A stretch of DNA of 64,000 bases from DASTFP01 sp963816855 (lineage in GTDB: Bacteria; Verrucomicrobiota; Verrucomicrobiia; Chthoniobacterales; Terrimicrobiaceae): contig CAWFMA010000035.1 in assembly GCA_963816855.1 (NCBI GenBank), positions 179,878 through 243,877 on the forward strand, in the 5' to 3' direction. This document shows positions 8,366 to 15,616 of the stretch, piece after piece. Each line of letters starts with the position of its first letter. Position 1 is the stretch's first letter. The notes under the pieces were generated by a model, which worked only from the letters and a program-made list of their open reading frames with translations, made no database searches and was not told where the DNA came from. A program made the translations under genes and the position numbers.

Positions 8366-10933
8366 ATGCCCGAGGTACCGACCGCTTCGCCGAAGTCTGA
8401 GAAATACGACGCTTCCAAAATTGACAAGCTGGAGGGTCTCGCCGGTGTCCGCCAGCGGCCTGGCATGTACATCGGCCCGACCGACGAGCGGGGGCTGCAC
8501 CACTGTGTTTTCGAAGTGCTTGACAATTCGATTGACGAGCATCTCGCGGGCTATTGTTCCCGGGTCGACGTGACGTTGCATGCGGACGGATCGTGTTCGA
8601 TCAAGGATAACGGGCGCGGTATTCCAGTTGATATTCATCCAAAGTTCAAGGTTCCTGCGATCGAGTTGGTGCTGACGAACCTTCATGCCGGAGGAAAGTT
8701 TGGGCAGGGCGCCTACAAATTCTCCGGTGGCCTGCATGGCGTCGGCGCGAAGTGCGTCAATGCCCTCTCGGACTGGTTCAAGGTGGAGGTGTCGCGCGAC
8801 GGCCAGGTCTACCACATGGCGTTCGAGCGGGGCGTGACGACCCAAAAGCTGATGGTGATCGGTGATCTTAAGAACCGGAAGCATACCGGCACGCTGATCA
8901 CCTTCCTGCCGGATGCAACGATCTTTAACATCACTACCGAATTCCAGTTTGCGAAACTGGCGGTTCGCCTTCGCGAGCTTGCCTTTCTGAATCCTGGGTT
9001 GGAGATCAACCTGACCGACGAACGGGCCGATCCGCCGAAGCACGAACAATACCTGTATAAGCTTGGGATTGAGGAATTCGTTCGCCAGCTTGGTGAAAAC
9101 AAGCAGCTATTGCACCCCAAGCCGATCGTCCTCGAGGGGAGGCGGCGCGTGAAGTTTCGCAATAAGGATCAGCAGGAAGTGGAAGACGACATGTTTGTCG
9201 ATTTGGTGATGCAGTACAACGAAAGCTACAACGACCAGATCCTCTGCTTCACCAACGCAATCCCCAACCCCGACGGGGGCACTCACGCAACTGGTTTTCG
9301 GACGGCGCTAACGCGCGCGATCAATCAATACGCCAAACAAAACAGTCTGGTGAAAGAGAAGGATCCACCCATCTCCGGGGACGATGTGCGCGAGGGACTC
9401 ATCGCCGTACTTTCCATCAAGCATCCTTGGCCAAGCTTTGAATCCCAGACCAAGGTCAAGCTCGTTACGCCCGAGGTGGAGGGAATCGTGTCCTCGATCA
9501 CCTACGAGGGACTGATGACCTTTCTCGACCAGACGCCGGCGATTGCCAAGAAGGTCGTCGACAAAGGCTTGACGGCAGCTCGGGCCCGGGAGGCCGCACG
9601 GAAGGCTCGCGAGACCGTTCGCAAGGGGGCGCTAACCGGGGGCGGGCTGCCGGGAAAACTCGCCGATTGTTCGGAACGTGATCCCAGCCTGACGGAGCTG
9701 TATATCGTCGAAGGGGACTCGGCTGGCGGTTCGGCCAAACAAGGCCGCGATCGCCGCTACCAGGCAATTCTTCCGATTCGTGGCAAACTGATCAACGTGG
9801 AGAAGGCGCGCCTGGACAAGGTTCTTCAGAACAATGAGATCCAAACGATGATCACCGCGGTGGGCACCGGCATTGGCAGCGGCGATCAGGAAGGCGCCTT
9901 CAACATTCTGAAACTCCGTTACGGCCGGATTATCATCATGACCGATGCCGACGTGGACGGCTCCCATATTCGCACTCTGCTGCTGACCTTCTTTTATCGC
10001 CAAATGCCTGAACTGGTAAAGCAGGGGAAGATTTATATTGCCTGTCCCCCGCTTTACCTGATCAAACGCAAAAAGCGCGAAGAATACGTGGATGACGACG
10101 CCCAGCTGAATCGCATCCTGATCTCGCTTGGCGCGGAAGAGGTGAAGCTTAAAAATCTCGCGGACGAGAAGGTGCTCACCGCGTCGCAGCTGAAGGATAT
10201 CCTTGAGCTCTTGGAGAGGCTTGCCAAGTTTAGCGACGTCATTCGGCGCCACGGCGGAGATTTTGAAGAGTACCTCCGGGAGCGTGATCCAAAGACGGGC
10301 GCCTTGCCTACTTATCTGGTTAAAATTCGGGAAGGCAATTCCGAATGGGTCACCTACTTTCCCGGAGAAGCGGAGATGCGTGCCTTTCACGAGGAGAATC
10401 GCGATCTGAATCTCTTCGAGGACGACGCGCCGGCCGAGGCGGGCCCGAATGGCGACGCGGAGCCCGCGGACCGGCCCAAGAGGCAAGAGCCGGGGCTGCG
10501 CCGCAGGGCAAGCCTGGTCGAACTTCACGAATCTCATGCCGTGCAAAAGCTCATCTCGGAATTGGCGAGGAAGGGACTGCGGGTGGAGCACTTTTCCGAC
10601 AGCGACCGTCCGATCTTCGAGCTGACGGAGGGCGAGGGGGAAAGAACCACCGTGCATGCGGTGTTCTCCGTGCCGGAGATTCTCGCCAGAGTTCTCGAAA
10701 TCGGGAAAAAAGGCATGCAAATCCAGCGTTTCAAGGGCTTGGGAGAAATGAATCCCAAGCAGCTTTTCGAGACCACGATGAACCCGGAGAAACGCAAGCT
10801 CATCAAGGTCGATCTCAACGAGGACAATGCCGTCGAGGCCGACCGGATGTTCACCATTCTGATGGGGGACGTGGTTGAGCCGCGCCGTCAATTCATTGAG
10901 GACAACGCGCTCAATGCGCGCCTTGATGTTTAA
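8366..10933 (+). CDS. gyrB: DNA gyrase subunit B
   Basis: ATPase and TOPRIM subunit of DNA gyrase; with GyrA it introduces negative supercoils. 855 aa from the chosen ATG (MPEVPTASPKSEKYDASK). GHKL ATPase motifs: FEVLDNSIDEHLAGYC, IKDNGRGIPVDIH, GGLHGVGAKCVNALSDW. TOPRIM: ELYIVEGDSAGGSAKQGRDR and IIIMTDADVDGSHIRTLL. The C-terminus ends in QRFKGLGEMNPKQLFETTM. Between the TOPRIM region and that tail lies an acidic, Pro/Ala-rich insert (LNLFEDDAPAEAGPNGDAEP and following), lengthening the protein beyond the usual 640 or 800 aa. The open frame extends 147 bases upstream but those residues are not conserved. gyrA follows 104 bases later. Confidence 0.97.
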   Translation: MPEVPTASPKSEKYDASKIDKLEGLAGVRQRPGMYIGPTDERGLHHCVFEVLDNSIDEHLAGYCSRVDVTLHADGSCSIKDNGRGIPVDIHPKFKVPAIELVLTNLHAGGKFGQGAYKFSGGLHGVGAKCVNALSDWFKVEVSRDGQVYHMAFERGVTTQKLMVIGDLKNRKHTGTLITFLPDATIFNITTEFQFAKLAVRLRELAFLNPGLEINLTDERADPPKHEQYLYKLGIEEFVRQLGENKQLLHPKPIVLEGRRRVKFRNKDQQEVEDDMFVDLVMQYNESYNDQILCFTNAIPNPDGGTHATGFRTALTRAINQYAKQNSLVKEKDPPISGDDVREGLIAVLSIKHPWPSFESQTKVKLVTPEVEGIVSSITYEGLMTFLDQTPAIAKKVVDKGLTAARAREAARKARETVRKGALTGGGLPGKLADCSERDPSLTELYIVEGDSAGGSAKQGRDRRYQAILPIRGKLINVEKARLDKVLQNNEIQTMITAVGTGIGSGDQEGAFNILKLRYGRIIIMTDADVDGSHIRTLLLTFFYRQMPELVKQGKIYIACPPLYLIKRKKREEYVDDDAQLNRILISLGAEEVKLKNLADEKVLTASQLKDILELLERLAKFSDVIRRHGGDFEEYLRERDPKTGALPTYLVKIREGNSEWVTYFPGEAEMRAFHEENRDLNLFEDDAPAEAGPNGDAEPADRPKRQEPGLRRRASLVELHESHAVQKLISELARKGLRVEHFSDSDRPIFELTEGEGERTTVHAVFSVPEILARVLEIGKKGMQIQRFKGLGEMNPKQLFETTMNPEKRKLIKVDLNEDNAVEADRMFTILMGDVVEPRRQFIEDNALNARLDV

Positions 10934-11037
10934 TTTGAATCCCTGCGCTTGAACTTCGTCGATGTTTTTCCCGAGAGCCGCGGTGACCGCGCGCCCGCTG
11001 TTTCGGGCGGGCGATAACCAACATTTAGCCGGTTCGC

Positions 11038-13590
11038 ATGTACGCCTACAACGAACGCATCGAGAAGGTCGACGTCGCCGACGAGATGTCGAAGTCCTTC
11101 CTGGACTACTCGATGTCGGTCATCATTTCTCGCGCGCTGCCGGACGCGCGCGATGGTCTGAAGCCCTCCCAGCGCCGCATCTTGTATGCGATGCACGAGC
11201 TCAACCTGTATCCGCCGCGAAAGCCGATGAAGTGCGCGAAGATTTGCGGCGATACGTCGGGCAACTACCATCCTCATGGAGAAGCAGTAATTTATCCGAC
11301 GCTTGTCCACATGGCGCAGCATTGGGCGATGCGCGAGAGGCTGGTGGATCCCCAGGGAAACTATGGGTCGGTGGAGGGGGATCCGCCCGCCGCGATGCGC
11401 TACACCGAGGCGCGGTTCACGCCGCTTGGCGGAACTCTTCTTGACGATCTCGAGAAGGATACCGTTGATTTCATCCCCAATTACGACGAGAGGCTCACCG
11501 AGCCGACCGTTTTCCCAGCATCCTTCCCAAACCTCCTGGTCAACGGGGGCACCGGGATTGCCGTCGGCATGGCGACGAACATCCCCCCACACAATCTTAG
11601 CGAGACGATCGACGCCGTCTGCGCCCAGATTGACGACCCGGAGATCTCCATCGAAGGCCTGATCCAGCACATCAAGGGACCTGACTTTCCAACCGGTTGC
11701 CTTATTCAGGGGAGCGCGGGCATCAGGTCGTACTTTGAGACGGGCCGCGGCTCCGTCCGGCTACGCGCCCGAGTGGGGACCGAAGAGGCGAAAGGAGGAC
11801 GCGAGAACATCGTCGTGACCGAAATTCCTTTCGGGGTGAACCGGGCTGAACTTGTTAGGCGAATCGCCGAACTGGTCAACGAGAAGGTTCTTTCCGGGAT
11901 CAATGACGTGCGCGATGAGTCGGACGAAAGCACCCGGGTGGTCATCGAACTCAAGCGTGATGGCAATCCAAAGGTCCTAATCAACAACCTCTACAAGCAT
12001 ACGGCGCTCGAGTCTTCTTTCGCCGTCAACATGCTGGCCATCGATCATGGAAAGCCCAAGCTGCTTTCCCTCAAGGAGGCGATCTCGTGCTTCATCGAGC
12101 ACCGGCGCGAGGTTGTCCTGCGGCGCGCGCGCTTTCTGCTGAGACAGGCGGAGATCGAAGCCGAGAAGCTGGAAGGCTACCTCATCGCCCTGGCAGATTT
12201 GGACAATTTCATCAGGATCATCCGGGATTCCCGCGATCGGGACGACGCGAAGGCGAAACTGATGGCCCTCTCATGGACACGCGCAGCCGTCGAGCGCTTG
12301 GGAATCTTGATCCGCGACGATGCCCGGATCGAGGAGGGAAGATACAAATTCAGCGAGAAGCAGGTGGGCCATATCCTCGACTTGCGTCTCTATCAACTTA
12401 CCGGGCTGGAACGGGAGGGCATCAAGGGAGAATACGATGCCTTGCTTGAGACGATCAAAGACCTTCTCGACATCATCGCCAAGGAGAGCCGGGTCTTGAA
12501 AATCATCAAATCCGAGTTGCGGGAGGTGCAGGCGAAGCACGGAACCGCGCGCCGCAGCCAGATCGTGGCGGCCGAAGGCGAGATGGCCATCGAAGATTTG
12601 ATCGCGAACGAAGGGGTGATCGTCACGCTCACCCATAACGGCTTTATCAAGCGCACGCTCGTCAGCGCCTATCGGGCGCAAAAGCGTGGTGGCAAGGGCG
12701 TGATCGGCATGACCGCTCGCGAAGCCGAGAACATCGAAGAGAGCGATTTCGTCGAGCATCTTTTCACGGCGACAACGCACGACTACCTGATGTTTTTCAC
12801 CCGGAGCGGCCGTTGCTATGTCGAGAGAGTCTTCGAGATTCCCGAGGGTTCGCGCGCCAGCAAGGGACGCTCGATCGCCAACCTGCTTGAGCTTCGCAGC
12901 GATGAGAAGATCGCGGCAACCATCCGGATTCAGGGGCAAAAGACGGACGAGGAAACCTGGAGCAATGAGCTGCACGTCGTCTTCTGCACGAGAAGCGGCA
13001 TCGTAAAGAAATCCAACCTCAATGATTTCAAAAACATCCGAAAAGGGGGGATCATTGCCATCAAGATCGAGGAAGGCGATCGGTTGATCGACTGCCGGTT
13101 GAGCAACGGCCAGGATGAGATCGTGCTCATCACTCACAACGGAATGAGCATTCGCTTTCATGAAGAGGAGATGCGGGATCAAGGCCGCGACACGGTGGGT
13201 GTTTGGGGGATCCGTCTCGAAAGGGACGATTACGTGGTCGGCGCCGCGATAGTAAACAAAGACTCCCAGCTCCTTGTCGCCGGTGAGAACGGTCTCGGCA
13301 AACGCACGAGTTTTGAAGAGTACCGGATCCAAAGCCGCGGGGGCAAAGGCATCATCACGATGAAGACAAACGAGAAGACCGGAGGGGTCGCCGGCGCGCT
13401 CACGGTGCGGGATGCTGATGAAATCATGCTCATCACCAACAAGGGCAAGATGGTCAGGACCAGGGTGGCGGAAATTCGGGAGACCGGTCGCAATGCTCAA
13501 GGGGTGAAGCTTATCGACCTCCGCGAAGGCGAGGTTCTTCAAGATATTGCGCCGGTCGTGAGTGACGCCGAAGAGATCGAGGAGGGCTAG
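11038..13590 (+). CDS. gyrA: DNA gyrase subunit A
   Basis: Breakage-reunion subunit of gyrase, 850 aa. The N-terminal winged-helix/tower region starts KSFLDYSMSVIISRALPDARDG. The catalytic tyrosine is in AAMRYTEARF (Y125). The C-terminal beta-pinwheel carries a GyrA-box-like QKRGGKGVIG, which favours gyrase over topoisomerase IV. The quinolone-resistance region reads HPHGEAVIYP, so the positions matching E. coli D82, S83 and D87 are E, A and P. The gene ends in an acidic tail (SDAEEIEEG), as in many GyrA proteins. It lies directly downstream of gyrB. Confidence 0.97.
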   Translation: MYAYNERIEKVDVADEMSKSFLDYSMSVIISRALPDARDGLKPSQRRILYAMHELNLYPPRKPMKCAKICGDTSGNYHPHGEAVIYPTLVHMAQHWAMRERLVDPQGNYGSVEGDPPAAMRYTEARFTPLGGTLLDDLEKDTVDFIPNYDERLTEPTVFPASFPNLLVNGGTGIAVGMATNIPPHNLSETIDAVCAQIDDPEISIEGLIQHIKGPDFPTGCLIQGSAGIRSYFETGRGSVRLRARVGTEEAKGGRENIVVTEIPFGVNRAELVRRIAELVNEKVLSGINDVRDESDESTRVVIELKRDGNPKVLINNLYKHTALESSFAVNMLAIDHGKPKLLSLKEAISCFIEHRREVVLRRARFLLRQAEIEAEKLEGYLIALADLDNFIRIIRDSRDRDDAKAKLMALSWTRAAVERLGILIRDDARIEEGRYKFSEKQVGHILDLRLYQLTGLEREGIKGEYDALLETIKDLLDIIAKESRVLKIIKSELREVQAKHGTARRSQIVAAEGEMAIEDLIANEGVIVTLTHNGFIKRTLVSAYRAQKRGGKGVIGMTAREAENIEESDFVEHLFTATTHDYLMFFTRSGRCYVERVFEIPEGSRASKGRSIANLLELRSDEKIAATIRIQGQKTDEETWSNELHVVFCTRSGIVKKSNLNDFKNIRKGGIIAIKIEEGDRLIDCRLSNGQDEIVLITHNGMSIRFHEEEMRDQGRDTVGVWGIRLERDDYVVGAAIVNKDSQLLVAGENGLGKRTSFEEYRIQSRGGKGIITMKTNEKTGGVAGALTVRDADEIMLITNKGKMVRTRVAEIRETGRNAQGVKLIDLREGEVLQDIAPVVSDAEEIEEG

Positions 13591-13882
13591 AACGGCGGGA
13601 CTGGCAGCGGCGCGGGAAGCTCAAAAACGATCGTTTGTGCCGTAGCGTCATGGACTGCAGGGAGGTTTTTCCGCAGCATCCTGCGTCGGAGGAGACCAGC
13701 CCGAAGCGCCCCGAAAGGCGAAACAGGCCCGGTTTAGAGAGGCATTCGGCAAGGCGTTTTTTATGGTCAGAACGCTTTGGCCGTGACGAATCAACCGGAG
13801 TTTGTGCATGGTAATTGCCTTGCTGCGCCGCGGGGAAGTGTCGCAATTCCTCAGCGCGCGCTGGCAAGGCACTGCAAAACCG

Positions 13883-14650
13883 ATGTTCAGCGCGCTGACC
13901 TTTAACATGCAGAACGGGCAGGTCTGGGATGAAGAAAGCCCGGACGAAGCAGATGTCAGTCTTTCCCGGGCGATCTCGTTTTTGCGCGATCAGAATGCCG
14001 ATATCATCCTCCTCCAGGAGGTCGAGCGCGGCTATGACGGAGGACGGCAGATCGAGCCGCCCCCGCATTACGAGCGCCTAAAAAAAGAGCTCGTGGGTTA
14101 CGATTCTGTTTTCGGCTATCCGCGGCCGAACAAGATGGAGATTCCGTTCGGCCTTGGCCTGGCCATATTCTCGAGAACTCCCCTAAAAAATTTTTCGCGC
14201 AGGGACCTCCCGCCCGCAGAAATTGCCTTCGAGTTTGGAGGGGTGATGCGCAAGCCGTCCCACCGTCTGATGATCAGTGCAGAGACAGACGTCGACGGTT
14301 ATTCTCTCCATCTGATCAACACCCATTTGCAAGCGTTCTTCATGATCAACGCCTCCAGCAACGACCACCACACCCAACGCGACCGGGTGGAGATGGAGTT
14401 GAGAAAACGCACCAGCCCGACGCTGCTCGGAGGCGATTTCAACTGCGCGCCAGGCGAAACGCTGATCGAGCAGTTCAGACGGGCCGGCTTTCACGCGGCG
14501 CAGAACGCGGAGGTCACCTGGCGCAGGATGCCGTTTGTCATCGATCACATTTTTTACAATCGGGGCTTGCGGCTTGAGTCTTGCAGGGTGATTCCGACTG
14601 CCGCTTCCGATCATCACGCCGTCCGGTGCTCCTTCTCGTTCATCAAATGA
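13883..14650 (+). CDS. Endonuclease/exonuclease/phosphatase (EEP) family protein
   Basis: About 255 aa, metal-dependent EEP-fold hydrolase (DNase I/sphingomyelinase/phosphatase superfamily). Motifs in order: LTFNMQNGQ, the metal-binding glutamate IILLQEVERGYDGG, SLHLINTHLQAF, LLGGDFNCAPGETL, IDHIFYNRGL, and the terminal histidine ASDHHAVRC. All the expected catalytic positions are present. There is no signal peptide from the chosen ATG; in-frame upstream starts (TTG 13802, ATG 13808) would add 25-27 residues with no family match. Substrate unknown. It is followed by a palindromic repeat that separates it from the convergent lipoprotein gene. Confidence 0.82.
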   Translation: MFSALTFNMQNGQVWDEESPDEADVSLSRAISFLRDQNADIILLQEVERGYDGGRQIEPPPHYERLKKELVGYDSVFGYPRPNKMEIPFGLGLAIFSRTPLKNFSRRDLPPAEIAFEFGGVMRKPSHRLMISAETDVDGYSLHLINTHLQAFFMINASSNDHHTQRDRVEMELRKRTSPTLLGGDFNCAPGETLIEQFRRAGFHAAQNAEVTWRRMPFVIDHIFYNRGLRLESCRVIPTAASDHHAVRCSFSFIK

Positions 14651-14697
14651 AATGAGCTTCATAGGAGCAAACGAATTCCGGCCTCCCAGGCAAAGGC

Positions 14698-14805
14698 TTG
14701 AGGATTGTCTTGGCCGAAGGCGCGCCGCCGTCGGACGCGTCTCGTTCCAATGCCAAACCGCGCCTGTTGAGCTATCTCGAAGGGCTTGAAAAGGCCGGGG
14801 AATAA
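14698..14805 (+). other. Possible tail of a decayed gene
   Basis: A short open stretch reading RIVLAEGAPPSDASRSNAKP and ending YLEGLEKAGE before a TAA looks protein-like in composition, but has only a TTG start and no identifiable family. It may be a remnant. The rest of 14651-14823 shows nothing else I recognise. Confidence 0.2.
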
Positions 14806-14823
14806 GGGACTGATCGCTTAGAA

Positions 14824-14996
14824 GACTGTTGAAATACCTCGCATGTCACGCTCACGCCCTCCGGGCTGCGCCAATTTTCAGCCCTCGCTATGGCGCCAAG
14901 CTTGGGCGTAGCACTGCGGCTACGCTCTGCGTTCGGTTCCTTGCGATCTTCCGAAAATTGACTACAACGTGGCCATACGCGGGTATTTCAACAGTC
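14824..14996. repeat. Palindromic repeat element, copy A (about 173 bp)
   Basis: Starts GACTGTTGAAATACC and ends with the reverse complement of the same 15 bases, with imperfect pairing continuing inward (CGCATGTCACG against CGTATGGCCACG, then CCAATTTTC against TCAATTTTC). The whole element is therefore a long imperfect inverted repeat. A second copy lies at 31958-32127 in the opposite orientation, sharing blocks such as GCATGTCACG, GCGCCAATT, CCAAGCTTG and CTTGCGATCTTCCGAAAATTG. CTTAG flanks both sides (14817-14821 and 14998-15002), possibly a target-site duplication. It contains no ORF of its own and sits between convergent genes. Confidence 0.85.
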
Positions 14997-14998
14997 TC

Positions 14999-15559
14999 TT
15001 AGGAACCGGTGCCGACGTACTCCGCGGTGTAAGTGTCAAACTTCGACGTCTGACCAACCTTCGGAGTGGATTTCAAGTCGTAGACATTGTTGCCGACGAT
15101 CTGATTGCTTTGGGTGTCATAGATCATCACCGCCGACTGGCCCTTGTTGAAGGACTCGTTCTGGGTTTTTACCGCAATGTAGCGGGTTTCCTTGGGTGAT
15201 TTGGCTTTCTTCGCGGTGGATGTGCTCGAAGGAGCCTTTCGCGCGACGCGCTGCTCCTCGGCAGCTCGTTGCGCCATGTAGAGCCTCGCGCGCTGCTCGG
15301 CGATCTGTCTCTGGCGCTCGGTGGCCTGGTGTTTCGCGATCACATACGAGACTCCCGCGGCAAGCGCGGCAGCTCCCAGCGCTGCGGGAATGGCGATGCG
15401 CGAATCGACACCGGCCGCCGCGAGAGGAATTCCGGCAGCCAATCCGGCAGCCGTTCCAAAGACCCCGGCGTTTTCTCCAGGAGTTAGATTCTCACAGGCC
15501 GAAGAAATCATCGCCAGACAGACCGTTGCCGCAGTAGCCGAAAGCACTCTCGGATTCAT
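14999..15559 (-). CDS. Predicted lipoprotein with glycine-zipper-like segment
   Basis: 186 aa from MNPRVLSATAA (an ATG three codons upstream at 15568 is also possible). A signal peptide ends at a lipobox-like MISSAC, so the mature protein is probably lipid-anchored. Residues about 30-75 are rich in Gly/Ala (GVFGTAAGLAAGIPLAAAG, IPAALGAAALAAGV) and may insert in or lie on a membrane. A charged helical stretch (ATERQRQIAEQRARLYMAQR) and a lysine/serine linker follow, then a small beta-rich C-terminal domain (TRYIAVKTQNESFNKGQSAV). No known function. Convergent with the EEP gene across the palindromic repeat. Confidence 0.65.
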   Translation of the reverse strand: MNPRVLSATAATVCLAMISSACENLTPGENAGVFGTAAGLAAGIPLAAAGVDSRIAIPAALGAAALAAGVSYVIAKHQATERQRQIAEQRARLYMAQRAAEEQRVARKAPSSTSTAKKAKSPKETRYIAVKTQNESFNKGQSAVMIYDTQSNQIVGNNVYDLKSTPKVGQTSKFDTYTAEYVGTGS

Positions 15560-15616
15560 ACGGCGCAAGCGCTAACGGATTCGATCGGAGGTTGACAAGC
15601 ACAAACCTCCGTATTG

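Noticed and set aside
10985..11025. GC-rich hairpin between gyrB and gyrA
   Set aside because: Stem GCCCG/CGGGC is visible, but no T-run follows and both genes are expected to be co-expressed, so I do not call a terminator.
11260..11310. GyrA residues A83/P87 as acquired drug-resistance mutations
   Set aside because: Surrounding residues also differ in a way seen in distant lineages, so ancestral variation is more likely.
12271..13542. 423-codon antisense ORF across gyrA (similar long antisense frames across gyrB and the FHA-ABC gene)
   Set aside because: High-GC codon structure of the real genes opens the opposite strand. The translations have no motifs, while the sense strands encode complete known proteins.
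13591..13882. Possible gene between gyrA and the EEP gene
   Set aside because: Both strands give only short frames overlapping the neighbours; no motif or start signal supports a gene.
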